Positions 26,141-34,121 of a stretch of DNA of 64,000 nucleotides are shown one piece after another. The stretch spans positions 1 through 64,000 of the forward strand of contig FORK01000016.1 of the NCBI GenBank assembly GCA_900113995.1, given 5' to 3'. Each line of letters begins with the position of its first letter. Position 1 is the first letter of the stretch. Both the position numbers and the translations under genes were made by a program. Under the pieces are notes generated by a model, which was not told the origin of the DNA, searched no databases, and saw only the letters and a list, made by a program, of their open reading frames with translations. The stretch comes from Ruminococcaceae bacterium D5 (lineage in GTDB: Bacteria > Bacillota > Clostridia > Oscillospirales > Ruminococcaceae).

Positions 26141-26986
26141 ATGGCGTATCTGTCTGATGACGAACTTCTGGATACCGAGGGTGGCTTCACTGGATGGGAC
26201 GATGGGATAGGCGCTGGATCGGCGGAAGAAACGCTGGAACAGGCGCTTGCGGAAGAACGTCTGGCAGAGCTGGAATGCGAACTAGAGCAGGACGAGTATC
26301 CCGTCGATTATGATGCCGAACTGGAAACCGAGGAAGAAGAAGCCGCCCCAGTCAGCGAAAAGCGGCTGAAACGGGAGATCAGGTTGGAAGCTGTACGGCG
26401 GCTGGAGGAAGCGGCCCGTACCGAAAAAGACTTCCTGGTCGTTGTAGGGGAATGGGACAAGCTGGATCGAAACCGGGAGCGCCGGGAACGGGACCATGAA
26501 AACCTCCGTGGGGATGTGCCGCTGGAATATCAGGCGGTGCCGGAACCCAAGCTCATTCCCCGCTGGTTGAACAACCCCGCATACCGGCAGCTGAGGGCCG
26601 GGAACTTTCTGGACATCCTGTTTGACTGCCCCTATGAGATGCACAACCTGACCGCCGATGCCTTTGTTTCTCGCATGGTGGAAGAACTGAGCGAGGAACA
26701 CAAGGAAGTCCTGTATTTTCTTTCTTTGCGGCTGTACAGCACCACCCGGCTTGCCGCTGTGCGTGGGCAGTCTGACCGCAACATCCGCAAACTGCGGAAA
26801 ACCATCCACAAGAAATTGCAGTGCCAGATGTATGACCATCTGTGCGGCAAACCGGAACGTAGCCTGACCTTGCGGGAACGCCAGTTTTTGGAGGAATACT
26901 CGAAAATCGCAAGGAAACAGGGCAAGGATGCCGTGATCCGGCGGGAGAACAAGACCAAACGCAGAAAAAGAAAAAACCGCCCCTGA
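26141..26986 (+). CDS. Sigma-70 region 4-like element protein
   Basis: 281 residues from the ATG at 26141, chosen because AAGAGGTGGGG lies just upstream; a TTG at 26123 precedes that site. The first 90 residues are very acidic (ELECELEQDEYPVDYDAELETEEEE). A middle segment (LIPRWLNNPAYRQLRAGNFLDILFDCPYEMHNL) follows. The C-terminal LSEEHKEVLYFLSLRLYSTTRLAAVRG plus a basic helix looks like sigma region 4. It may redirect RNA polymerase to element promoters or regulate the recombinase. There is no region 2, so it is not a complete sigma factor. Confidence 0.55.
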   Translation: MAYLSDDELLDTEGGFTGWDDGIGAGSAEETLEQALAEERLAELECELEQDEYPVDYDAELETEEEEAAPVSEKRLKREIRLEAVRRLEEAARTEKDFLVVVGEWDKLDRNRERRERDHENLRGDVPLEYQAVPEPKLIPRWLNNPAYRQLRAGNFLDILFDCPYEMHNLTADAFVSRMVEELSEEHKEVLYFLSLRLYSTTRLAAVRGQSDRNIRKLRKTIHKKLQCQMYDHLCGKPERSLTLRERQFLEEYSKIARKQGKDAVIRRENKTKRRKRKNRP

Positions 26987-27017
26987 TAATTGGGACGATT
27001 AAGAAGAAAGGGCGTGT

Positions 27018-27938
27018 ATGATGAAAAATTTATTTGAACAGTCCCGTTCCCATTGGGTGCGGTACGATCATTATGAGCTGAAAACAGCAGAAGATGGAAA
27101 GCGGTACATTACCCCCGGCAAGAGCGCAAAGCCGGATGTCTACAATCCGCTGAAAGAGGTCCCGAACATTGTGCTGGATGCGCTGAATGTGGGGATGCTG
27201 ATGATGGGACGCAAGCCAGAAGCAGAAGTGGAAAAGGCGATCATGGAGTTTATCACCCGGTACGGCCTGCTGGGGCTGATGACCGCCCTGCCCACCACGC
27301 CGTCCTTTATGGATTATGAGGCGGTGTACCTTCCGAAAAACCACTTCATCAAGGAAGAATCCATGGCGACAGACAAATACCTGTCCCTGTTTTACCCCTT
27401 TGACCAGCTGGACTTGGTGAAGAAAGGCATTGAATCCACATGGAATGTGTCCGGTGACCGGACGATGGTTGCCCTGACCATGACTTTCATGGACGAGCCG
27501 ATGGCGAAGAACATGAGCTTCCAGCGGGAATATGCGGAACCCTACGACTGGGTTGCCCAGCAGTTCAAGGACTGGGCCTTTACCCTGACCACCGCCATTT
27601 TCTACTACAATGACTATGATTTCATGGGCGAGGACGAACGGGGGCTGTATCGCAAGGCCATGGCTGTGTTCGGCGGGATCGCTCCCAGCTATCACATCGA
27701 GCTGCTGGACAAGCCCACCATTTACTGGGATTTCCACTCCCTGCTGCTGGGTATCCAGATGATGTTCAGCTTCATGCTGGTGGATGATGACCAGCCCCTG
27801 CGCCTGTGCAAGCATTGTCAGAAGGTGTTTTTGGGCAGCCGGTCCAACTCCGCCTTTTGCAGTCCACGGTGCAAAAATCAGTACAATGTCTACAAGAGCC
27901 GGGGAAAGAACCGGACGGGTGGAGGTGACGAAGAATGA
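27018..27938 (+). CDS. Element protein with C-terminal zinc finger (DUF6076-like)
   Basis: 306 residues, mainly helical, no signal peptide. The C-terminus LCKHCQKVFLGSRSNSAFCSPRCKNQYN is a four-Cys treble-clef finger with the same spacing as that at the end of the serine recombinase. It resembles DUF6076 proteins found next to sigma-like genes in Clostridial integrative elements; the name is tentative. ATG at 27018 or 27021. The stop overlaps the next ATG (ATGA). Confidence 0.5.
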   Translation: MMKNLFEQSRSHWVRYDHYELKTAEDGKRYITPGKSAKPDVYNPLKEVPNIVLDALNVGMLMMGRKPEAEVEKAIMEFITRYGLLGLMTALPTTPSFMDYEAVYLPKNHFIKEESMATDKYLSLFYPFDQLDLVKKGIESTWNVSGDRTMVALTMTFMDEPMAKNMSFQREYAEPYDWVAQQFKDWAFTLTTAIFYYNDYDFMGEDERGLYRKAMAVFGGIAPSYHIELLDKPTIYWDFHSLLLGIQMMFSFMLVDDDQPLRLCKHCQKVFLGSRSNSAFCSPRCKNQYNVYKSRGKNRTGGGDEE

Positions 27939-28264
27939 GCGAGGAACAGGGCCTGACCCCGTATGAAACCAGAGAAATTCTCTTTTACAAGACAGAAAAC
28001 GGAGAGGTGCGGGTGGAAATCCTGCTCTTTCAGGAAAATCTCTGGCTGACGCAGGCAAAAATGGCAGAACTGTTCGAGGTACAGAAAGCAGCCATTTCCA
28101 AGCATCTGAAAAACATTTTTGAATCCGGCGAACTGAGCGAGGATTCAGTTGTTTCCAAAATGGAAACAACTGCGGCGGACGGAAAACGGTATCAGACCAA
28201 CTATTACAATCTGGAATGCAGTGGGCGGTCGTTAGAACGGTGCCAGTCCGTTTACGGGCAGTAA
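27935..28264 (+). pseudogene. RhuM-family gene cut off at its 3-prime end
   Basis: 109 codons. The first 93 or so match the N-terminal part of RhuM/Fic-associated proteins: FYKTENGEVRVEILLFQENLWLTQAKMAELFEVQKAAISKHLKNIF, then DGKRYQTNYYNL. Homologues continue from YYNLD for another 200 or more residues. Here the frame switches after YYNLE into unrelated sequence and stops, exactly where the IS200-type end begins at about 28217. It is read as a gene truncated by insertion and deletion. Confidence 0.75.
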
Positions 28265-28366
28265 ATGATATGGGTGAAGGAAATTTCGGTGCATCTTGAG
28301 ATGCCTGCCGGAATCACGCCCTTCTGGGGCCGGTGCACACCACGCGTCTAACGCGTGGTTATGATT
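28217..28366 (+). repeat. Solo IS200/IS605-type right end
   Basis: Contains GTCGTTAGAACG, the stem GCATCTTGAGATGC at 28291-28304, a Gly-tRNA-like G/C stem region, then ACCACGCGT (28339-28347) paired with ACGCGTGGT (28351-28359) and TATGATT. Order, spacing and the last stem mirror the right end of the complete IS200 at 22975 read on its own strand. No transposase or TnpB frame is attached. It could be the scaffold of a guide RNA left from an IS605-type element; that is inference. Confidence 0.55.
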
Positions 28367-28599
28367 TTCCGGTCGTTCTTCCGCCCCCGGCGCGGCAAGC
28401 TGTTCGGCCTGCGGCAGAGCCTTCCGCGGTCTGCCGGCTCCGGGCATGGCAGAGAATGCTTCCGCAAGGTGTGCCGCCCTGCCGGTTTCGGCCTCCCGAC
28501 CGGCAAGGCTGCGTCCCCGCTCCAGTTTCCCTGCGAAGCCGCCGGGAGGCTTCCTTCTCGCCCGCGGCCTTGCTGGAAACTTGCATCATCTGCCCTTTC
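28367..28599. other. GC-rich region without a gene
   Basis: Several frames stay open only because stops are rare in GC-rich DNA. None has a ribosome site or recognisable domain. It may be flanking DNA disrupted by the element's arrival. Confidence 0.4.
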
Positions 28600-28971
28600 T
28601 CATTCGGAAACCGGCGGCCCTCCACATTTTTCATCCGCGCCGTCTTCCTGCAGCCTCTCCTGCCAAAGCTCGAACAGTGCCCCGATATCCTGCGCAAACT
28701 CCCGGTCGGTCTGCGTCTCATCTTTTTTCAGCTCTTCGAGCACCTCAAAGGCAAAGCTTCCGGGGCCGTACCTCTTCCATGCGGCCGCCGCTACGGGTTC
28801 CGGGCAGGAGCCCACCGACACCGAAAATGCAAAGCGGTTCTGTGAGCCGCGCAGATCAGTGGAACCATGCAGCCAGCTTTTCCGCGCCGCGTCGCAGCGG
28901 ATGCGGAACACCCCTCCCACGACGGTACGGCTGCGGTAGGCATCCTTCCATTCCTTTCTGGCAGAACACAT
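28600..28971 (-). CDS. GIY-YIG-like small protein, degenerate
   Basis: 123 residues. After a short head, GGVFRIRCDAARKSWLHGSTDLRGSQNRF, then WKRYGPGSFAFEVLEELKKDE and LFELWQERL, follow the order of small GIY-YIG nuclease-like proteins of Clostridia. The catalytic motifs are weak here (GVF for GIY, LHG for YIG), so nuclease activity is doubtful. GGGAGG lies 8 bases before the ATG. It stands alone and divergent from the ParB-like gene. Confidence 0.55.
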   Translation of the reverse strand: MCSARKEWKDAYRSRTVVGGVFRIRCDAARKSWLHGSTDLRGSQNRFAFSVSVGSCPEPVAAAAWKRYGPGSFAFEVLEELKKDETQTDREFAQDIGALFELWQERLQEDGADEKCGGPPVSE

Positions 28972-29088
28972 GGCCTGTTTCCTCCCTTTATATTGCGGTC
29001 GGAATTATTGTAAAAGAAACTTCGGGAAAATGCAATCCACGCTCGGTAGAGTGGTGCGGATTTTGTCACAATTTGCGATGGAAAATTA

Positions 29089-29117
29089 TTGAAATTATGG
29101 AATAAAAATGGTATCTT
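29089..29117 (+). promoter_or_regulatory. Possible promoter of the ParB-like gene
   Basis: TTGAAA (29089-29094), 17 bases, TATCTT (29112-29117), about 55 bases before the ATG. Confidence 0.45.
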
Positions 29118-29171
29118 ATGAAATACGAGAAGGACAAGCCTTCTCACAGATTTCGGCAGGAGGGCGTTTCG

Positions 29172-30023
29172 ATGGTATCCTTCCCACGCTTTGAATCGAA
29201 CAGCAGAATCCGCAGGCTCGAGGTCGGTCTGATTGACCCCAACCCGGCCCAGCCGCGCAGGAGCTTCTCCCGGCAGTCCCTCGAGGAGCTGGCCGGGTCC
29301 ATCCGGGCAAACGGGCTTCTCTCCCCCATCGCGGTGCGCCGGGCCGGGGACCGCTATCAGCTCATTGCCGGGGAGAGGCGGCTGATGGCCTTCCGTCTGC
29401 TCGGGGAAAGCCATATCCCTGCGATCATCGAACAGGCCGACGACCAGCGCAGCGCAACGCTGGCCATTGTCGAAAACCTTCAGCGGCAACAGCTCAACTT
29501 TTATGAGGAGGCGCGGGCCATCGCCACCCTCATGGAATCCGGGCCGCTGACTCAGAAGCAGGTGGCGGAACAGCTCGGCCTCTCCCAGCCCGCCGTCGCC
29601 AACAAACTGCGGCTTCTGAAGCTGCCCGAGTCGGTCGCCCTTCCGTTGATTGAGGCGGGTGCGGGCGAGCGGCATGCCCGGGCGCTGCTTCCGCTTGAGG
29701 GGGACCAGCTTCTCCGGGCCGCCCGGCAGGTGGCCGAGCGCCGCCTGAACGTTGTTCAGACCGAACGCCTCGTTGAGGAGCTGCGGCGTGAACCGCAGCC
29801 CCGCAAGGGCGGACGGATCGTCGTACTCAAGGATTTCCGCCTCTTCACCAATTCGATCGAGCGGGCAGTGGACCTGCTGCGGCAGGCCGGTGTGGGGGCA
29901 AAGGCCGAAAAATCCGAGGACGGCGACACCATAACCTACACCATCACCATTCCGAAGCAGGAGGTCCGACGGCCCCCTCTTCGCCCCTGCGATCAGACTC
30001 CGGCTCTCCGGTCGGTGTTTTGA
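29172..30023 (+). CDS. ParB/Spo0J/Noc-family DNA-binding protein
   Basis: 283 residues from the ATG at 29172, which has AGGAGGG at 7-8 bases; an in-frame ATG at 29118 lacks a site. ParB core: LIDPNPAQPRRSFSRQSLEELAGSI, then the CTP-binding box AGERRLMAFRLLG and the helix-turn-helix LTQKQVAEQLGLSQPAVANKLRLLKL. The C-terminal dimerisation part looks short. There is no parA next to it, unlike chromosomal parAB. It could be Noc (nucleoid occlusion) or an orphan ParB. No parS-like or noc-box sequence was found near. Confidence 0.85.
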   Translation: MVSFPRFESNSRIRRLEVGLIDPNPAQPRRSFSRQSLEELAGSIRANGLLSPIAVRRAGDRYQLIAGERRLMAFRLLGESHIPAIIEQADDQRSATLAIVENLQRQQLNFYEEARAIATLMESGPLTQKQVAEQLGLSQPAVANKLRLLKLPESVALPLIEAGAGERHARALLPLEGDQLLRAARQVAERRLNVVQTERLVEELRREPQPRKGGRIVVLKDFRLFTNSIERAVDLLRQAGVGAKAEKSEDGDTITYTITIPKQEVRRPPLRPCDQTPALRSVF

Positions 30024-30045
30024 TGATAGATACCCCGCTGATTGA

Positions 30046-30086
30046 CACGAAGGAGGGCCGTCCTAAAAGGACGGCCCTCCTTCGTG
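30046..30086 (+). terminator. Strong stem-loop after the ParB-like gene
   Basis: A perfect 18-bp stem (30046-30063 with 30069-30086) and 5-base loop TAAAA. There is no T-run, but the stem is very stable. Confidence 0.75.
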
Positions 30087-30260
30087 CATGTCCCCGCTTC
30101 GACCGCCGAAATTTTTTCAACGACACGCCGCAAGCGGGGGCCGGTTCTCCGGCAGCCTCGCCGGGCGCCGCAAGCGGGTTGGTTCTCCGGCCCCCGCTTG
30201 GCGTTTGGCCTTTTCTCCGGCAGCCCGGAAAACGCCCGCCGCAGCGGCGGAGCCGCGCTC
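30087..30260. other. GC-rich spacer with short repeats
   Basis: Two copies of CGCCGCAAGCGGG near a GGTTCTCCGG lie between 30131 and 30200, and the second is followed by the inverse CCCCCGCTTGG. No gene. Confidence 0.45.
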
Positions 30261-30767
30261 CTACTGCGGCGCGGCTCCGCAGAGCAGCAGCGCCGCTGCC
30301 GCCGCAAGAGCTTCCGGCAGCGAGGACTCGTCGGGCAGATCGAGCGCCATCTCGCAGGGCTCGACCGATTCTCCGTCGAGGGCGGCCACCGTTCGCTGCA
30401 GCGAAATCATCGCCCGTTCCCCCTGCACGCTCGAAACAGTCACCGTATTTTTCGAACCGCGCCCCATGCTGATGACCTGCGCGGTAAGAATTCCCGGTGG
30501 CACCGGCAGTCCCTCTGCAATCAGCAGGTGCGCCCGGCGGGCAAGCACCGTCTGACCGCACGGTTCGAGGCAAACGAGGATGCAGCCCTCCCCCAGCTCG
30601 ATCCGCTGCCCCGGGTGAGACGCTGCTACGATCAGCTCCGCGCCCGGACTGGCGGCGCATTCGCCGCGGGTAAAGAGCGAAACCCCCGTTCTTTCCCGCA
30701 TCAGCGCCGCGATGCGCCCGGCGGCTGCGTCGCTCTCCGTTCCCGGCAGAACCACAACCATCGCCAT
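30261..30767 (-). CDS. Hypothetical protein
   Basis: 168 residues from the ATG at 30767, which has AAGGGGG upstream; the frame extends to 30866 without a ribosome site and through the csoR terminator. Alternating strands and helices (MAMVVVLPGTESDAAAGRIAALMRE, then AELIVAASHPGQRIELGEGCILVCLEP) suggest a small alpha/beta fold. No family recognised. It lies downstream of csoR on the same strand but past a terminator. Codon use matches the neighbours. Confidence 0.55.
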   Translation of the reverse strand: MAMVVVLPGTESDAAAGRIAALMRERTGVSLFTRGECAASPGAELIVAASHPGQRIELGEGCILVCLEPCGQTVLARRAHLLIAEGLPVPPGILTAQVISMGRGSKNTVTVSSVQGERAMISLQRTVAALDGESVEPCEMALDLPDESSLPEALAAAAALLLCGAAPQ

Positions 30768-30847
30768 GAAAATTCCCCCTTCGGCCGTTTGGAAGCGTAT
30801 TTTGCCCCACGCCCCCGTAAAACAGTAGTATTCTGCCCGGTTCAGAC

Positions 30848-30886
30848 AGAAAAAAAGGGGCTGCAAAATTTACATCCGCAGCCCCT
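30848..30886 (-). terminator. Rho-independent terminator of copA-csoR
   Basis: AGGGGCTGC (30856-30864) pairs with GCAGCCCCT (30878-30886). The plus-strand A-run is the T-run for minus-strand transcription. Confidence 0.88.
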
Positions 30887-30891
30887 CTCCC

Positions 30892-31155
30892 TCAGCGGGA
30901 AAGCTTGTCAATAATTTTCATGACCTCATCGAGCTTTTCGTCGGCGTTCCCCGATTCAAGCGCCTCTCTGATGCAGCCATGCATATGGGCGCGAAGCACC
31001 TCACGGTTGGCGGTCCGCAGAACCGCCTCGGTAGCCAGAAGCTGGTTCGACAGATCGATGCAGTAGCGGTCCTCCTCGACCATTCGCAGCATTCCGTCGA
31101 TCTGGCCGCGTGCCGTTTTGAGAAGGCGGTTGATTTTGTCCTTGTTGGCTCTCAT
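30892..31155 (-). CDS. csoR: Copper-sensing repressor CsoR
   Basis: 87 residues from the ATG at 31155, with AAGGAGG upstream. All-helical CsoR/RcnR family. The Cu(I) ligands fit the Cys-X24-His-X3-Cys pattern exactly: Cys32, His57 and Cys61. Apo-CsoR binds operator DNA, and Cu(I) releases it. It starts 10 bases after the copA stop, so it is cotranscribed with the pump it should regulate. A G/C-tract inverted repeat before copA (33751-33770) is the likely operator. Confidence 0.93.
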   Translation of the reverse strand: MRANKDKINRLLKTARGQIDGMLRMVEEDRYCIDLSNQLLATEAVLRTANREVLRAHMHGCIREALESGNADEKLDEVMKIIDKLSR

Positions 31156-31165
31156 CGGCTCCTCC

Positions 31166-33736
31166 TTACCGGCCGAAAAGGCCCTTTTTCTCGGTGACGG
31201 CTCCCGGCTCAAACCCGGCGTCGGCGACGGCCCTGGTGAGAACCGCGTCGTCAACCTCGTGGGAAAGGGTGACGGTGGCGTTCTTTTTGGCGAGGTCCAC
31301 CTTCGCGGCTTCAACCCCGTCAATCTGCGAGAGGGCTTTCTCCACAGAAGCCTGGCAGTGCTGACAGTGCATTCCTTCAACAGCGATGATCTTTTTCATT
31401 TGATTGTCCTCCTCGGTGTTGTTGTCGTTGAAAGCCGGGTCCTGCCGCCCGGCATGGCCTGCGGTGGGAAGCGGCCGGAATCCGCGCAGCCGCAGCGCGT
31501 TGGTCACGACGCAGAAGGAGCTCAGACTCATCGCCGCCGCGCCGAACATGGGGTTCAGGCGCAGCCCGAAAAGCGGGAAGAACGCTCCGGCTGCGAGCGG
31601 GATGCCGACGGCGTTATAAAAGAACGCCCAGAACAGGTTCGTTCGGATATTGCGGATCGTCGCGTGCGAAAGCCGGATGGCGGTCACCAGATCCCGCAGG
31701 TCGCTCTTGATGAGCACGAGATCGGCCGATTCGATCGCCACATCGGTTCCGGCGCCGATCGCCGCGCCCACATCGGCGCGGGTGAGGGCGGGCGCGTCGT
31801 TGATGCCGTCCCCGACCATAGCCACCCGTCTGCCCTGCTCCTGCAGGGCGCGGACCTCCCGCTCCTTGTCCTGCGGGAGCACCTCGGCCACCGCCCTTTC
31901 GATGGAAAGCCGGGCGCGGATCGCTTCGGCGGTGCGGCGGTTGTCTCCGGTAAGCATAACCACTTCGAGCCCGAGGGAGCGCAGCGCGGCAATCGCCTCG
32001 GCGCTCGTCTCCCGCACCGGGTCGGCGGCCGCGATCACCCCGAGAAGCTCCCCCTCCTCCGCGAAGTAAAGGGGGGTCTTCCCCTCGGCGGCAAGCCGGT
32101 CGCAGGCCTCCCCGACGCGGGAAACGTCAACCCCCCGCTCCTGCATCAGCGCGAGATTGCCCGCCGCGCAGCGCTGTCCGCCGAGCAGGGCGGTTACGCC
32201 GCGACCTGAAACAGCCTGAAATTCCGAGACCTCAGAGACTGCAATCCCCTCCTCCCGCGCCCGCTCGAGGATCGCCTCGGCCAGCGGGTGCTCGGAGGGG
32301 GCCTCCAGAGCGGCGGCAGCGGCCAGCAGGCGGGATTCCCCGCCCTCCCCGGCCGGAATCAGGTCGGTGACCTGCGGCCTGCCCTCGGTGATGGTTCCGG
32401 TTTTGTCGAGCACCACTGTATTGACGCTGTGCAGCGTCTCCAGCGCCTCGGCGGATTTGAACAGGATGCCGTATTCCGCCCCCTTGCCGGTGGCAACCAT
32501 GATGGCCACCGGAGTGGCAAGGCCGAGGGCACATGGGCAGGAGATGACCAGCACCGCAATGCCGGAGGAAATGGCAAACTCCGCCCCCTGGCCCAGAAAA
32601 AGCCAGACAAGCGTGGTGAGGAGTGCAATTCCGATGACTATCGGGACGAATACTCCGCTGATCCGGTCGGCCAGCTTGGCGATCGGCGCCTTCGAGCTGC
32701 CTGCCTCGTCCACCAGGCGGATGATCTGCGCCAGAGTGGTGTCGTCCCCGACCTTCTGCGCTTCAAAGCGGAAAAAGCCGGTCTTGTTGATGGTGGCGGC
32801 GACTACTGAATCCCCCGGCTGCTTCTCGACAGGGATGCTTTCTCCGGTGATGGCCGACTCATCGACCGCCGACGAGCCCTCGAGAATCACCCCGTCAACC
32901 GGGATTCTCTGTCCCGGACGCACCACGACGGTGTCGCCGCGCTGCACCTCGGCCACCGGAATTTCCCGCTCCTCGCCGTTTTGCAGGATGGTCGCGGTTT
33001 TAGGCGCAAGATCCATCAGACGGGCGAGGGCTTCGCCGGTGCGTCCCTTCGAGCGGGTTTCAAGAAATTTTCCGACGGTGATCAGCGCGAGGATCATTGC
33101 TGCCGACTCGAAATAGAGGTCCATGTGGTAGCGGTGCACCAGCTCCGCATTCCCCACTCCGAGCCCGTAGCCCATCCGGTAGATGGCAAAGACGCCGTAG
33201 ACCAGCGAGGCGGAGGAGCCGATGGCGATGAGCGAATCCATATTCGGGGCGCGGTGCCAAAGCGAGCGGAATCCCACCTCAAAAAAGCTGCGGTTGACAT
33301 AAACGACCGGCAGCGCCAGCAGGAATTGGGTCATCGCATAGCCGACGCTGTTCTCATATCCCGCGAGAAAGCCGGGCAGCGGCAGACCGGCCATGTGTCC
33401 CATCGAAACGTACATCAGCGGAATCAGAAAGCCGATCGAAAGGATCAGCCGGCGCTTCATCGCGGCGAGCTGCTGCGCGACCAGGGAGCCGCCCTCCGGC
33501 GCGTTCTGCCGTTCTGCGGCCTTCTTTTCTCCCGTCGAGGCTCCGTAGCCCGCCGCCGTTACCGCCGCGGCGATTTCACCGACGCCGGTTTTTTCGGGGT
33601 CATAATCTACGGTCATCCGGTTGGCCAGCAGGCTGACCTCGACATGCTCCACCCCGGAAAGCTTTTTGACCGCGCGCTCGACGTTGGCCGAACAGGCGGA
33701 ACAGGTCATCCCCGTCACCTGAAATGTCTGTTTCAT
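31166..33736 (-). CDS. copA: Copper-exporting P1B-type ATPase fused to a C-terminal copper chaperone domain
   Basis: 856 residues from the ATG at 33736 (AGGAGAG upstream); the frame to 34132 crosses the promoter and repeats. N-terminal HMA with Cys12-x-x-Cys15, eight membrane helices, the CPC metal motif at about 400, the phosphorylated DKTGT at about 443, HP in PSEHPLAEA and [10 protein letters not shown]. After the last helices a linker (DNNTEEDNQ) leads to a second HMA, residues 780-856, with GMHCQHC. That part looks like CopZ and has its own ATG and ribosome site. Exports Cu(I) from the cytoplasm. Confidence 0.95.
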   Translation of the reverse strand: MKQTFQVTGMTCSACSANVERAVKKLSGVEHVEVSLLANRMTVDYDPEKTGVGEIAAAVTAAGYGASTGEKKAAERQNAPEGGSLVAQQLAAMKRRLILSIGFLIPLMYVSMGHMAGLPLPGFLAGYENSVGYAMTQFLLALPVVYVNRSFFEVGFRSLWHRAPNMDSLIAIGSSASLVYGVFAIYRMGYGLGVGNAELVHRYHMDLYFESAAMILALITVGKFLETRSKGRTGEALARLMDLAPKTATILQNGEEREIPVAEVQRGDTVVVRPGQRIPVDGVILEGSSAVDESAITGESIPVEKQPGDSVVAATINKTGFFRFEAQKVGDDTTLAQIIRLVDEAGSSKAPIAKLADRISGVFVPIVIGIALLTTLVWLFLGQGAEFAISSGIAVLVISCPCALGLATPVAIMVATGKGAEYGILFKSAEALETLHSVNTVVLDKTGTITEGRPQVTDLIPAGEGGESRLLAAAAALEAPSEHPLAEAILERAREEGIAVSEVSEFQAVSGRGVTALLGGQRCAAGNLALMQERGVDVSRVGEACDRLAAEGKTPLYFAEEGELLGVIAAADPVRETSAEAIAALRSLGLEVVMLTGDNRRTAEAIRARLSIERAVAEVLPQDKEREVRALQEQGRRVAMVGDGINDAPALTRADVGAAIGAGTDVAIESADLVLIKSDLRDLVTAIRLSHATIRNIRTNLFWAFFYNAVGIPLAAGAFFPLFGLRLNPMFGAAAMSLSSFCVVTNALRLRGFRPLPTAGHAGRQDPAFNDNNTEEDNQMKKIIAVEGMHCQHCQASVEKALSQIDGVEAAKVDLAKKNATVTLSHEVDDAVLTRAVADAGFEPGAVTEKKGLFGR
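31399..31414 (-). promoter_or_regulatory. Internal ribosome site and ATG for a free CopZ
   Basis: GAGGAGG (31408-31414) lies 8 bases before an in-frame ATG at 31399 inside copA. Starting here would give a 77-residue CopZ-like chaperone from the same reading frame as the fusion. Confidence 0.55.
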
Positions 33737-33750
33737 AATTTCTCTCCTAT

Positions 33751-33770
33751 CACCCCACTCCCCTGGGGTG
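33751..33770. promoter_or_regulatory. Putative CsoR operator
   Basis: CACCCC and GGGGTG flank a G/C-rich centre, in the style of CsoR operators. It lies between the copA -10 and the ribosome site. Confidence 0.55.
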
Positions 33771-33784
33771 TTGATTTCGGAAAC

Positions 33785-33813
33785 AGTATAGCGCCTTTTC
33801 TGAAGAATTGCAA
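33785..33813 (-). promoter_or_regulatory. Sigma-A promoter of copA-csoR
   Basis: On the minus strand TTGCAA, 17 bases, TATACT. Confidence 0.75.
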
Positions 33814-33828
33814 GGGGTCCGCGCTTAT

Positions 33829-34050
33829 TTTGCCCCATGCACTTTGAAAAACAACGCGGGATGTTCAAAGCTTCGAAGAAGAGATTTACTTTACCCTGCA
33901 CACAAAACAGCGCCGTGTGCTCAAAGCTTAGAGAAAAGCGGCGCTTGACTCTGCATGCCCAAAAGCAATGCCGTATACGCAAAACTTCGGGAGGAAACGA
34001 TCCCTTTGCCCTGCGCGTCCGCGCCAGAAAACGGCGGCGGGAAAAGGGGC
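33829..34050. repeat. Degenerate tandem repeat of about 58-60 bp
   Basis: Four imperfect units begin near 33829 (TTTTGCCCCATGC), 33890 (TTTACCCTGCAC), 33946 (CTTGACTCTGCATGC) and 34008 (CTTTGCCCTGCGCG). Each is followed by a CAAAGCTT- or CAAAACTT-like core. Intergenic between copA and the UPF0173 gene. Confidence 0.6.
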
Positions 34051-34121
34051 TCGTGCCGCCGCTGGACATCCCCCGGCTTTTCGGGTAAAATTGAAAAAAA
34101 GACATGACAGGAGGCTTTCGT

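Larger units (their letters stand above)
23700..28216. mobile_element. Serine-recombinase element (Tn4451-like remnant)
   Basis: About 4.5 kb containing a large serine recombinase and TnpW on the minus strand, and a sigma-like protein, a zinc-finger protein and a cut-off RhuM gene on the plus strand. Conjugation or cargo genes are missing. The left side touches the IS200; the right side ends where the RhuM frame is broken by another IS200-type end. The boundaries are inferred from gene content, and attachment sites were not found. Confidence 0.6.

Noticed and set aside
28446-29105. A 219-codon plus-strand protein
   Set aside because: No ribosome site; it overlaps the minus-strand GIY-YIG-like gene, which has one and shows conserved segments.
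30046-30086. A parS centromere site next to the ParB-like gene
   Set aside because: The sequence is a GC-rich terminator stem and does not resemble the parS or noc-box consensus.
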